From positions 1 to 64,000 of the forward strand of contig NZ_VIAR01000001.1 of the NCBI RefSeq assembly GCF_006546625.1: a DNA stretch of 64,000 nt, given 5' to 3'. The stretch's first letter is position 1. Each line of letters opens with the position of its first letter. The stretch is from Haloflavibacter putidus. Its GTDB lineage: Bacteria > Bacteroidota > Bacteroidia > Flavobacteriales > Flavobacteriaceae. Position numbers and translations under genes: made by a program. This document shows, piece after piece, positions 7,960-16,253 of this stretch. The notes beneath the pieces were generated by a model. That model was not told the DNA's origin and did not search any database. It saw only the letters and a list, made by a program, of their open reading frames with translations.

Positions 7960-9180
7960 TTAAACTACTGATTTCTTTAATTTTAACACACTAATTTCTG
8001 GCCACATACCAACTCTACCCGGATAGGCTAAGAAACCAAAACCGCGGTTAACATTTATAAACCTGTTTTTTTCTTTATAAATACCTGCCCAATGTTTATA
8101 TCTAAATTGTGCCGGACTCCATTTAAACCAACCGGGAATTTCAATGCCAAATTGCATGCCGTGTGTATGACCGCTTAAGGTTAATTGGTAATTTTTATGG
8201 TGATCTCTAATGCGCTCTTCCCAATAAGACGGGTCGTGACTAAGCACTATTTTAAAATCTTTATCAGAAAGATTTTGACCGGCTTTATCTATATCGCCGT
8301 GTTTTACAAAACCGCCGGTACCCCAATTTTCTACCCCAACAATTGCTATTTTTTGTTGGTTGCGTTCTAGTATTCTATGCTCGTTTAAAAGTAAATCCCA
8401 GCCCATTTCTTTTTGGGTGTGTTTTAGCTGTTGTAGGTTTTCCTCTTTTTCCTTAGTGGAATTCCACTTTACATAATCGCCATAATCGTGGTTTCCTAAA
8501 ATAGAAAAAACGCCATCTTTGGCTTCCAGATTTTTAAAGAGGTTTTTCCAGCTTTTCATCTCGTCTGCGCGGTTGTTTACCAAATCTCCGGTAAAAAATA
8601 TGGCATCGCTTTGTTGCTGGTTAATCAAATCTACAGCGTATTCTATTTTCTTATGGTTGTCAAAACTTCCGCTGTGTACATCGCTAATCTGGGTTATTCG
8701 GTAGCCGTCAAAAGCTTCGGGGAGATCATCAAAAGTTAATTCGTACTCCAAAACTTTAAAATTATACTTGCCGCGCCACATTCCGTAAAGCAAAGAAGCA
8801 AATGGTATTGCCGCAATTCCTAATGCCAAAGTACTCACAAAATTTCTACGGGACGGCAAAGCTTCTGCACCAGATTTTGTAAATATTTTCTGATACCCTG
8901 CATAAAGAAATCGCAAAATATCTTCGCCAAACATAAAGAGTACAATCACTACTTCGGCAGCCAAAACTGCCAGAACAAAGCCAAAAGCCAAACTTCTGTT
9001 TCCCGTAAAAGCACTGCCCGAAGAAGGTTGCAGCCAATAGTATAAAAAATAAGAAAGCACCAAAGTTACCACCCCAAGAAAACCAAAGTGCAAATACGTA
9101 TTTTTAGTAAGGGTTTTTACGGCTTGAAAACTGTACCAAGTGAGTAAACAATAAAGCGTTATAAAAATAAACCAGCGCAT
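7960..9180 (-). CDS. Membrane-anchored metallophosphoesterase
   Basis: 406 residues from the ATG at 9180; a TTG at 9201 would add seven residues but is less likely. Residues 1-135 hold about four hydrophobic segments, the last preceded by a basic SRRNF stretch. The calcineurin-like phosphoesterase domain follows with its metal motifs in order: SDVHSG (166-171), TGDLVNNR (197-204), GNHD and LSGHTHG. Family members hydrolyse phosphodiester or monoester bonds (YkuE/YaeI-type, often on lipids) using two metals. The substrate here is unknown. It is a single-gene unit on the minus strand. A TTCCGTAAA (reverse of TTTACGGAA) occurs at 8781-8789. Confidence 0.85.
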   Translation of the reverse strand: MRWFIFITLYCLLTWYSFQAVKTLTKNTYLHFGFLGVVTLVLSYFLYYWLQPSSGSAFTGNRSLAFGFVLAVLAAEVVIVLFMFGEDILRFLYAGYQKIFTKSGAEALPSRRNFVSTLALGIAAIPFASLLYGMWRGKYNFKVLEYELTFDDLPEAFDGYRITQISDVHSGSFDNHKKIEYAVDLINQQQSDAIFFTGDLVNNRADEMKSWKNLFKNLEAKDGVFSILGNHDYGDYVKWNSTKEKEENLQQLKHTQKEMGWDLLLNEHRILERNQQKIAIVGVENWGTGGFVKHGDIDKAGQNLSDKDFKIVLSHDPSYWEERIRDHHKNYQLTLSGHTHGMQFGIEIPGWFKWSPAQFRYKHWAGIYKEKNRFINVNRGFGFLAYPGRVGMWPEISVLKLKKSVV

Positions 9181-9450
9181 AGTAAAATTTTGAGTCGGCA
9201 AATTTAACGCAATACTTGTTCCTAAAACTTACTTTCTCAATATTTTAACGTGTGTGAAAGAATTAGTTTTTGATTTGAACTTCATAAAAATTCTTAAAAC
9301 ACAAAAATTTTGCATTCTAAGAAGCTTTTGTTCATTTTCTTTGCTGTGTATTCCTCTCGTTTTACTCGTCGGATACAGGCGAAAACCCTTTGGCTTAAGC
9401 TTAAGATAAATCAAGCCAATTCCCAAATAGATTTGGGAAGACAAAAATTT

Positions 9451-9459
9451 TTTACGGAA
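9451..9459 (+). repeat. TTTACGGAA word (intergenic)
   Basis: One of five intergenic copies of the over-represented 9-mer described in the findings. It is followed by AAGCTT. Confidence 0.7.
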
Positions 9460-9567
9460 AAGCTTCGCTATACTGAAGAAAAAGGATTTAAAAAATTTAA
9501 ATTTCATATAGTTCATATTACTAAAAAAGGAATTGCCACATTTTTTCTATTTTGTTTAAATTACCCG

Positions 9568-9575
9568 TAATTTTG
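9568..9575 (+). promoter_or_regulatory. Probable -7 box (TAATTTTG) of polA
   Basis: TAATTTTG fits TAnnTTTG and lies 28 bp before the polA ATG. A TTG at 9552-9554 is only 13 bp upstream, closer than the usual 17-23 bp, so the -33 element is uncertain. Confidence 0.5.
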
Positions 9576-9603
9576 ACTTTCAATATTAAAATTCCCGAAT
9601 GTT

Positions 9604-12444
9604 ATGGCCAATCAAAAACGCCTTTTCTTATTAGACGCTTATGCTTTAATTTTTAGAGGCTATTATGCCCTTATCAAAAACCCGATTATAAATTCTAAAG
9701 GCCAGGACACTTCTGCCATAATGGGTTTTGTAAATTCTTTGTTTGATGTTATAAAAAGGGAAAAACCAGACCATTTGGCCGTTTGTTTTGACAAAGATGG
9801 CAGTGCAGAACGCACAGAGCTTTTTGCAGAGTATAAAGCCAACAGAGACGCCACGCCAGATGTAATAAAACAATCTATCCCAATAATTCAAGACATTTTA
9901 AAAGCCATGCACATTCCGGTGGTAGAACTTTCGGGACTGGAAGCAGACGATATTATTGGCACCTTGGCAAAACAAGCCGAGAAAGAAAATTACCAGGTTT
10001 TTATGGTAACACCAGATAAAGATTTTGCGCAGTTGGTTTCTGAAAATATTTTTATGTACCGCCCGGCAAGAATGGGAAATAGTATTGAAGTTTGGGGAAT
10101 TCCGGAAGTGCAAAAACGCTTTGGTGTAGAAAAACCGGAGCAGGTTATAGATTATTTAGGAATGATGGGCGATGCCTCGGATAATATTCCGGGATTGCCC
10201 GGCGTGGGCGATAAAACCGCCAAAAAATTTATCAAAAAATATGGCGGCATGCAAGGTCTGTACGAAAATATAGACGAGCTAAAAGGCAAGATGAAAGAAA
10301 AGGTAATTGCCAATGAAGAATTGGGTCGCTTGTCCAGAAAACTCGCTACTATCTTTACGGAATGTGACGTAACTTTTAACGAAGAAGATTATGAACTTTC
10401 CAAACCCGATGCAGAAAAAGTAGTGGAAATTTTTCAAGAATTGGAGTTTAGAAGATTGACAGATCAATTTGTAAAAATGTTTAACGAAGGGAGTGAATCA
10501 GATAAAGGTCTTACTACTACTAACGCAAAAGCTAAGCAAAAAGACGAAAAGGTAGCCGGCGCCGGACAATTTTCTCTTTTCGGAAACGATACTTCTAAAG
10601 GAGATTTGGATGCCGAAGATTTTCAAGGTTACAAAAATTTAGAAAACACGCCGCATTTGTATCAAAAGGTAGAACCGGGAATGGCAACCAAGTTGTTTTT
10701 AGAACGTTTGATGAAACAAAAATCGGTTTGTTTTGATACCGAAACCACTAGCCTAAATACCAACCAAGCAAGTTTGGTGGGTATTGCCTTTAGTTGGGAA
10801 ACCGGCAAGGGTTATTATGTGAGTTTTCCGGAAGATCAAAAAGAAGCCCAAGAAAAAATAGAGCAATTCCGTGCATTTTTTGAGTCGGAAGCAATCGAAA
10901 AAGTTGGTCAGAATTTAAAATACGACATTAAGGTTTTGGCCAATTACAACATAGAAGTAAAAGGCAAGTTATTTGATACAATGTTGGCGCATTATATCAT
11001 CAATCCGGATATGCGCCATAATATGGACGTACTTTCGGAAACGTATTTAAATTACCAACCGCTTTCTATAGAAAAGCTTATTGGCAAAAAGGGGAAAAAC
11101 CAAAAATCTATGCGTAGCGTCCCCCTAGAAAAACAAACCGAGTATGCCGTAGAAGATGCTGATATTACCTTGCAATTAAAACAATTCTTTACGGAAGAAC
11201 TAAAAGACGCCGATAATGAAAAACTGTTTAACCAAATAGAAATTCCTTTACTACGCGTTTTAGCAGAAATGGAATTGGAAGGCATTCGTATAGACCGCGA
11301 TTTTCTAAAACAACTTTCAGAAGCTTTGACCACAGACATTGCAGAACTGGAAAAAACCATTTACCAAGAAGCCGAGGAAGAGTTTAATATAGGTTCGCCA
11401 AAACAGCTGGGCGAGATTTTGTTTGGGAAGATGCAGCTGGTAGAAAAACCCAAGAAAACCCGTACCGGTCAGTTTTCTACCGGAGAAGAAGTTTTATCTG
11501 ACTTGGCCGGCGAACATCAAATTGTTGCAGACGTTTTGCAATGGCGCGGTTTGGTAAAACTTAAAAATACGTATATAGATGCCTTGCCGGAAGTAATAGA
11601 AGAAAAAACCGGACGTGTGCATACCCAATATATGCAAACCGTAGCGGCAACTGGCAGGTTAAGTTCTAACAATCCTAATTTACAAAACATCCCAATTCGT
11701 ACCGAGCGCGGCAGACAAGTCCGTAAAGCTTTTGTACCACGCGACGAAAATTATGTTTTGCTCGCCGCCGATTATTCGCAAATAGAATTACGAATAATAG
11801 CTGCTTTAAGCAAGGAAGACACGATGATAAAAGCTTTTAAAAACGGCGAAGATATTCACGCTTCTACCGCAGCCAAAGTTTTTGATGTTCCTATGGAAGA
11901 AGTTACCCGCGCCCAACGTAGCAATGCCAAAACCGTAAATTTTGGGATTATTTACGGCGTTTCTGCTTTTGGCCTAAGCAACCAAACCGATTTAAGTCGC
12001 GCAGAAGCAAAAGAATTGATTGACACCTACTATAAAACTTATCCAAAATTGCGCAGTTATATACACGAGCAAGTAGAATTTGCCCGCGAGCACGGTTATG
12101 TTTCTACCGTTATGGGAAGAAGACGTTATTTAAAAGACATAACCGCTCGTAACCACGTGGTACGAAGCGCAGCAGAACGCAACGCGGTAAATGCGCCAAT
12201 ACAAGGAAGTGCGGCAGATATTATAAAGGTGGCAATGATTAACATTCAGAAGAAATTAAAAGATAAAAATTATAAATCTAAAATGTTGCTGCAAGTGCAC
12301 GATGAGTTGGTGTTTGATGTACATAAAGACGAGTTGGAAGAATTAAAAGCCCTAATCAAAACCGAAATGGAAAATGCTTTTAAACTAGAAGTTCCGTTAG
12401 ATGTAGAAATTGGAGTTGGGCAAGATTGGCTGGAAGCGCATTAG
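9604..12444 (+). CDS. polA: DNA polymerase I
   Basis: 946 residues with the full three-domain layout. The N-terminal 5'-nuclease (about 1-290) has LLDAYALIFRGYYA, VCFDKDG, LEADDIIGT and GDASDNIPGLPGVGDKTA. The 3'-5' exonuclease (about 355-540) has FDTETTSL, GQNLKYDIKVL and YAVEDADIT, so the DEDDy catalytic residues appear intact and proofreading is likely active. The polymerase domain (about 570-946) has motif A DYSQIELRI, motif B RSNAKTVNFGIIYG and motif C VHDELVF. It fills gaps and removes RNA primers in replication and repair. Two TTTACGGAA words lie inside it (10354, 11188). A short AT-rich tail with two small genes follows. Confidence 0.98.
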   Translation: MANQKRLFLLDAYALIFRGYYALIKNPIINSKGQDTSAIMGFVNSLFDVIKREKPDHLAVCFDKDGSAERTELFAEYKANRDATPDVIKQSIPIIQDILKAMHIPVVELSGLEADDIIGTLAKQAEKENYQVFMVTPDKDFAQLVSENIFMYRPARMGNSIEVWGIPEVQKRFGVEKPEQVIDYLGMMGDASDNIPGLPGVGDKTAKKFIKKYGGMQGLYENIDELKGKMKEKVIANEELGRLSRKLATIFTECDVTFNEEDYELSKPDAEKVVEIFQELEFRRLTDQFVKMFNEGSESDKGLTTTNAKAKQKDEKVAGAGQFSLFGNDTSKGDLDAEDFQGYKNLENTPHLYQKVEPGMATKLFLERLMKQKSVCFDTETTSLNTNQASLVGIAFSWETGKGYYVSFPEDQKEAQEKIEQFRAFFESEAIEKVGQNLKYDIKVLANYNIEVKGKLFDTMLAHYIINPDMRHNMDVLSETYLNYQPLSIEKLIGKKGKNQKSMRSVPLEKQTEYAVEDADITLQLKQFFTEELKDADNEKLFNQIEIPLLRVLAEMELEGIRIDRDFLKQLSEALTTDIAELEKTIYQEAEEEFNIGSPKQLGEILFGKMQLVEKPKKTRTGQFSTGEEVLSDLAGEHQIVADVLQWRGLVKLKNTYIDALPEVIEEKTGRVHTQYMQTVAATGRLSSNNPNLQNIPIRTERGRQVRKAFVPRDENYVLLAADYSQIELRIIAALSKEDTMIKAFKNGEDIHASTAAKVFDVPMEEVTRAQRSNAKTVNFGIIYGVSAFGLSNQTDLSRAEAKELIDTYYKTYPKLRSYIHEQVEFAREHGYVSTVMGRRRYLKDITARNHVVRSAAERNAVNAPIQGSAADIIKVAMINIQKKLKDKNYKSKMLLQVHDELVFDVHKDELEELKALIKTEMENAFKLEVPLDVEIGVGQDWLEAH

Positions 12445-12485
12445 ATTTAGGCGGTGGGTATTAGGTTTAGTAAAAATTTAGGCAG

Positions 12486-12677
12486 ATGAAAACGATTATA
12501 TTTTATGCTTGTTTATTAATTGCAATTGCTTTGTTGGTAAACATCGTTTTTATTTTTATAGAAGGTTTAGAACAATTAACCACCTATGGCTATGCTTATT
12601 TATTTGGAAAAATTATTGTTTTCTTGGGTTTTGCGACGCTTTCGTATTTTTTAGGGAAAAGAACAAGCAGGAAATAA
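12486..12677 (+). CDS. Small two-helix membrane protein
   Basis: 63 residues: a hydrophobic segment at about 4-24 (IIFYACLLIAIALLVNIVFIF), a short linker EGLEQLTTYGYAY, a second helix at about 40-57 and a basic end GKRTSRK. It begins with ATG 41 bp after polA and its stop lies 32 bp before the next gene, so the two small genes are probably co-transcribed. I do not recognise the family. Codon use is like that of its neighbours, which supports it being real, but the short length keeps confidence moderate. Confidence 0.6.
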   Translation: MKTIIFYACLLIAIALLVNIVFIFIEGLEQLTTYGYAYLFGKIIVFLGFATLSYFLGKRTSRK

Positions 12678-12709
12678 CTATTTTAAGTTTACAAGATAAA
12701 AAAACGCTT

Positions 12710-13342
12710 ATGAAATTCAGTAAAGAATTTAAAGAAGCAGTATTGCATTTATCTGAAAAGGAAAAAGATAAATTGCTTATACGTTTACTGAAAAAGGATA
12801 AAAATTTAGTAAACCAGTTATATTTTGAACTTTTAGACGATAAAAGTTTGGAAGACCGGCGCGAGCTTATAGAAGAACAGATTCGAGAGCGAGGCCGGGA
12901 AATCGCACAAGAAGCAAAATCGCTTAATCAGCTTAAAGTGCTTACCAGTTTTTTAAGTGGCGATATAGCCGAACACGTGCGCACTACCAAAGATAAATTT
13001 GGGGAAATTTCGCTAACAATACTTCTGCTCACTACGGTAATAAAAAACGCGGAAGAATTATTCGAAAAGACCCATCCGGTCCACGCACAAAAATTCTGTA
13101 TTTACGTAATAGCGCGTTCGTTTAAGATTTTGGTTCTTTTACAAAAAATGCATGAAGATATACTTTTAGAATTTGAAGACAGTTTACCGGAATTAGGAAA
13201 GGCCATTGCCAGCGAACATTTGCTGATGAAAACTGCCATTAACCACGGTTTAGACGTAAATTGGTTGATTTTAGAAAACAACATCCCCGAAGATATTGCA
13301 GAAATACAAAAAGAAGTAAAACGAATGGGGTTCTTGCGCTAA
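12710..13342 (+). CDS. Conserved flavobacterial hypothetical protein, helical
   Basis: 210 residues starting at ATG 12710 (MKFSKEFKEAVLHLSEKEKDKL). The frame is open further upstream, but that part overlaps the small membrane protein and reads as out-of-frame translation, so I reject it. The protein is soluble and rich in Lys/Glu and Leu. It has a typical N-terminal phrase (KEKDKLLIRLLKKDKNLVNQLYFELL) that I recall from uncharacterised flavobacterial proteins, and a central helical region (DKFGEISLTILLLTTVIKNAEELF). No catalytic motif is evident. Function unknown. Confidence 0.75.
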   Translation: MKFSKEFKEAVLHLSEKEKDKLLIRLLKKDKNLVNQLYFELLDDKSLEDRRELIEEQIRERGREIAQEAKSLNQLKVLTSFLSGDIAEHVRTTKDKFGEISLTILLLTTVIKNAEELFEKTHPVHAQKFCIYVIARSFKILVLLQKMHEDILLEFEDSLPELGKAIASEHLLMKTAINHGLDVNWLILENNIPEDIAEIQKEVKRMGFLR

Positions 13343-13402
13343 GCGTTGTTTGTTTTTCGTTTTTCGTTGGGTGTTTTTGGTTGAACGTCGTTCATCAAAT
13401 AC

Positions 13403-13519
13403 CAATTCCTACTTTTAATAATATTTTCCGCATATAGCTTATTGCATATAGCGTTGCTCGTTTTTTGTTTGGCGTGTAATCGAGTAGTAGTGATTTGTTA
13501 ATTGGTTAATTTGAGATTA
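13403..13519. repeat. Direct repeat, copy A, in the gap before rplM
   Basis: This copy runs from CAATTCCTACTTTTAATAAT through GGCGTGTAATCGAGTAGTAG to TTAATTGGTTAATTTGAG. The same order of phrases returns at 13689-13829 with small changes and a 16-bp insertion. Confidence 0.85.
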
Positions 13520-13561
13520 GATGGTAGAAATTGATTTAAGAAAACCATCAAAAAAACTGTC

Positions 13562-13603
13562 ATTCTGAAAAAATCTGATCAACGGAAAGATTTTATTCAG
13601 AAT
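13562..13603. repeat. Hairpin element of the TCATTCTGA...TTCAGAATCTC type
   Basis: ATTCTGAAAAAATCT (13562-13576) pairs with AGATTTTATTCAGAAT (13588-13603) with one bulged base and an 11-nt loop. From memory, palindromes starting GTCATTCTGA and ending TCAGAATCTC are dispersed in many Bacteroidota genomes. It has no T-run, so it is not a standard terminator. Confidence 0.65.
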
Positions 13604-13688
13604 CTCTCGGTTTAGAAGTGTTCGTTTCGCGTTGGGAGTTTCGCATTTAGCGATATTTGCTGGGCGTTTTTCGATTTTCTTTAAATCC

Positions 13689-13829
13689 CAATTCCTACTT
13701 TTAATAATATTTTCCGCTTATAGCTTATAGCTTATGGCATAAAGCGTTGCTCGTTCTTTGTTTGGCGTGTAATCGCTTATTCGTGTAATCGAGTAGTAGT
13801 GATTTGTTAATTGGTTAATTTTAGATTAA
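13689..13829. repeat. Direct repeat, copy B, in the gap before rplM
   Basis: Second copy of 13403-13519. It differs by expansion of the TATAGCTTATAG phrase and by an extra CTTATTCGTGTAATCG, which itself duplicates part of the adjoining GTGTAATCG phrase. Confidence 0.85.
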
Positions 13830-14163
13830 TGTGTTTTTTGCTTAAACTCCTTGAAAAGCTTCAATATACATTATACACTATACTATTTTTATTCCGCTTA
13901 CAGCTTAAAGCGTAGTGCATAAAGCGTTATTTGTTGTTCTTTTTTAGTACCATTTCTTCTTTCTTCTGTCATGATTCTCTTTCGTCGTGGTTCGTGGTTC
14001 TTTTTTGTCTTGATTCTTTTTTATCGTAGTTCGTGGCTCCTTTTTCAAAGTAATGACGTATTGGACAGAAAACTTTTCTCGCCTTACAGCTTATCGCATA
14101 AAGCGTATTCACTTTCAACTACTTGTGACTGAGTGGTTATTTTAAAATAATAGCTTAGGCTAC

Positions 14164-14193
14164 TTGCTAAATAAATTTATAATTGTATTTTTG
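14164..14193 (+). promoter_or_regulatory. Promoter of the rplM-rpsI operon
   Basis: TTG (14164-14166), exactly 19 nt, then TATTTTTG (14186-14193): a full match to the Bacteroidota consensus. The predicted start near 14199 leaves a leader of about 55 nt before the GTG start of rplM. Confidence 0.8.
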
Positions 14194-14253
14194 CACCCCG
14201 TTTCCCTAAATTGGGAAAGGGCAAGGAATGTTTAATTATTAAAAAAAGTTAGT

Positions 14254-14709
14254 GTGGACACATTAAGTTACAAAACAGTATCTGCCAACAACCAAACTGT
14301 AAATAAAGAGTGGGTTGTAATGGATGCTGACGGACAATCGCTTGGTCGCCTTGCTTCTATTGCTGCAAAGTATATTAGAGGTAAGCACAAGCCAAATTTC
14401 ACCCCACACGTTGACTGCGGCGACAATGTAATAATCATTAATGCAGAGAAAGTCAACTTAACCGGTAAAAAATGGGAAGCGAAAGAATATATTCGTTACA
14501 CCAATTACCCAGGGGGACAAAGACGTTTAACCGCGCAAGAATTATTTGACAAAGATCCAACAAGAGTTGTTGAGAAAGCGGTTAAAGGAATGCTACCTAA
14601 AAACAAATTAGGATCGGCACTTTTTAACAATTTAAAGGTTTTTGTAGGCGGAGAGCACAAGTATGATGCGCAAAAACCAAAAAGTATTAATTTAAACGAA
14701 CTGGTGTAA
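14254..14709 (+). CDS. rplM: 50S ribosomal protein L13
   Basis: 151 residues (MDTLSYKTVSANNQTVNKEW...), with the L13 core phrases VVMDADGQSLGRLAS, RGKHKPNFTPHVDCGD and KAVKGMLPKNKLG. The start codon is GTG at 14254: the conserved flavobacterial N-terminus begins exactly there and no ATG is available. L13 is an early-assembling large-subunit protein. The stop is followed without any spacer by rpsI, the usual L13-S9 pair. Confidence 0.97.
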   Translation: MDTLSYKTVSANNQTVNKEWVVMDADGQSLGRLASIAAKYIRGKHKPNFTPHVDCGDNVIIINAEKVNLTGKKWEAKEYIRYTNYPGGQRRLTAQELFDKDPTRVVEKAVKGMLPKNKLGSALFNNLKVFVGGEHKYDAQKPKSINLNELV

Positions 14710-15096
14710 ATGGAGACAATTCACAAAATAGGTCGTAGAAAAACTGCTGTTGCGCGTGTTTACTTATCGGAAGGTAAAGGAAACATCACCGTAAACACCA
14801 AAGACCTAAAAGATTATTTTACCACCGGTACACTTCAGTACAAAGTGAACCAAGCTTTAATGTTAACCGGCAACGAAGAGAATTTTGATGTTTCGGTAAA
14901 TGTATTTGGCGGTGGAATTACTGGGCAAGCAGAAGCAATACGTTTGGCTTTATCTAGAGCAATGTGTGAGCTAGATGCCGAAAATCGTAGTGTTTTAAAG
15001 CCAGAAGGTCTGTTAACGCGTGACCCAAGAATGGTAGAGCGTAAGAAATTCGGTCAGAAGAAAGCCCGTAAAAAATTCCAATTCTCAAAACGTTAA
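14710..15096 (+). CDS. rpsI: 30S ribosomal protein S9
   Basis: 128 residues with the S9 hallmarks HKIGRRKTAVARVYLSEGKG at the N-terminus, LTRDPRMVERKKFGQKKARK near the end and the classical C-terminal SKR, which reaches the decoding site. Its ATG directly abuts the rplM stop codon, so the two are translationally coupled. Confidence 0.98.
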   Translation: METIHKIGRRKTAVARVYLSEGKGNITVNTKDLKDYFTTGTLQYKVNQALMLTGNEENFDVSVNVFGGGITGQAEAIRLALSRAMCELDAENRSVLKPEGLLTRDPRMVERKKFGQKKARKKFQFSKR

Positions 15097-15207
15097 TTGG
15101 TTTTGGAAAGCTTTTGCTTTTCAAAAAGTATTTAATTTTAACAATAAAGTTTGTTGTTATCCCAAAGGCCAAAATTTTGGGAGTTAGTTTAGCATCTAAA
15201 TAGGCAA

Positions 15208-15232
15208 GGCCGTTACAAATAATTTGTAAGCC
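15208..15232 (+). promoter_or_regulatory. Hairpin in the rpsB leader
   Basis: TTACAAAT-A-ATTTGTAA (15213-15229) is an almost perfect palindrome, flanked by GGC (15208-15210) and GCC (15230-15232) that extend the stem across a CG bulge. It lies 44 bp before the rpsB ATG, with no T-run. It could be an RNA structure for autogenous control by S2 or a protein-binding palindrome; the sequence alone does not decide. Confidence 0.4.
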
Positions 15233-15275
15233 ACTTGTTTATTGCTATCTCAACAGAACGTAAACTATTACAAAA

Positions 15276-16172
15276 ATGGCAAAAAACATAGAAGTAAAAG
15301 ACTTACTGGATGCAGGTGTACACTTTGGTCACCTTACCAGAAGATGGAACCCAAATATGGCACCTTATATCTATATGGAGCGTAATGGGATTCACATCAT
15401 AAACCTATACAAAAGTGCTGCAAAAATGCAAGAAGCCGGAGACGCGCTTAGCAAAATAGCAGCCAGTGGTAGAAAAATTTTATTTGTTGCTACCAAAAAA
15501 CAAGCAAAAGAAATTGTTGCTGAAGAAGCAGAAAAAGCAAACATGCCATACATTACCGAGCGTTGGCCCGGTGGTATGTTAACCAACTTTGTAACCATTA
15601 GAAAAGCGGTTAAAAAGATGGCTTCTATAGACCGTATGAAAAAAGACGGCACCTTTAATTCTCTTTCTAAAAAAGAGCGTTTGCAAGTAAGCCGTTTGCG
15701 CGCAAAATTAGAAAAGCAGTTAGGCTCTATTACAGATATGACCCGTTTACCGGGCGCACTTTTTGTGGTAGATATTACCCGCGAACATATTGCGATTAAG
15801 GAAGCACAGAAATTAAACATTCCTATTTTTGCAATGGTAGATACCAACTCAGATCCGCGAGAGGTAGAATATGCCATTCCAGCAAATGATGATGCTTCCA
15901 AATCTATCAAAAAAGTGGTTTCTTATGTTTCTGATGCTATTGTAGACGGTTTATCTGACCGCAAAGCAGAAAAAGAAGCAAAGAAAGAAGCTGCCAAAAA
16001 AGAAGAAGCTACTAAAAAAGCTGCCAAAGCCAAACAGCCAAAAGCAGAAGCGCCTTCTACAGATAAAGAAGACAAAAAAGCAATGAAAGAGGCTAAGGAA
16101 GACGTGAAATTAGAGTCTAAACAAGAAACCTTAGACAAAGCTTTGTCAGACAAAAAAGAAGACAAAAAATAA
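15276..16172 (+). CDS. rpsB: 30S ribosomal protein S2 with long charged C-terminal tail
   Basis: 298 residues. The core (about 1-225) has [51 protein letters not shown] and VDTNSDP, all typical of S2. From about residue 226 a tail of some 70 residues is made almost wholly of Lys, Ala and Glu ([20 protein letters not shown]). Such tails are usual in flavobacterial S2. A 179-bp leader separates it from rpsI, and tsf follows as in most bacteria. Confidence 0.97.
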   Translation: MAKNIEVKDLLDAGVHFGHLTRRWNPNMAPYIYMERNGIHIINLYKSAAKMQEAGDALSKIAASGRKILFVATKKQAKEIVAEEAEKANMPYITERWPGGMLTNFVTIRKAVKKMASIDRMKKDGTFNSLSKKERLQVSRLRAKLEKQLGSITDMTRLPGALFVVDITREHIAIKEAQKLNIPIFAMVDTNSDPREVEYAIPANDDASKSIKKVVSYVSDAIVDGLSDRKAEKEAKKEAAKKEEATKKAAKAKQPKAEAPSTDKEDKKAMKEAKEDVKLESKQETLDKALSDKKEDKK

Positions 16173-16185
16173 AATCTTTTATGGG

Positions 16186-16231
16186 ATAAGTCGTTTTGTA
16201 AACTAAGTTTTTAACAAACGACTTATTTTTT
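16186..16231 (+). terminator. Hairpin between rpsB and tsf (attenuator or terminator)
   Basis: ATAAGTCGTTTTGT (16186-16199) pairs with ACAAACGACTTAT with one bulge and is followed by five to six Ts. Its position between rpsB and tsf suggests partial termination that adjusts EF-Ts output relative to S2. Confidence 0.65.
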
Positions 16232-16253
16232 CAAACTATAAAACACAAAAAAT

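Larger units (their letters stand above)
9202..9603. other. Gene-free divergent intergenic region upstream of polA
   Basis: About 400 bp between the metallophosphoesterase and polA. Open frames of 95 codons (minus) and 86 codons (plus) cross it, but they overlap each other on opposite strands, have Lys/Phe-rich composition typical of translated AT-rich spacer and no recognisable motif, so I do not call them genes. It contains one TTTACGGAA word (9451-9459) and the polA -7 box. Confidence 0.6.
13343..14163. other. Long gene-free region of word-like mosaic sequence
   Basis: More than 800 bp without a credible gene. It is built of recurring phrases such as TTTTCGTTGGGTG, GCTTATAGCTTATGGC, CAGCTTAAAGCGTAGTGC and GTAGTTCGTGGCTC. 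It includes a diverged direct repeat (13403-13519 and 13689-13829) and a separate hairpin element (13562-13603). Similar phrases, mostly in the opposite orientation, occur at 30493-30599 and 32590-32909. Confidence 0.7.

Noticed and set aside
9229-9570. Two overlapping open frames on opposite strands in the gap before polA
   Set aside because: They have Phe/Lys/Ile-rich composition of translated AT-rich spacer, no motif and no promoter, and they overlap each other.
12509-12709. A 67-residue upstream extension of the hypothetical protein at 12710
   Set aside because: It is an out-of-frame reading of the small membrane protein gene (12486-12677).
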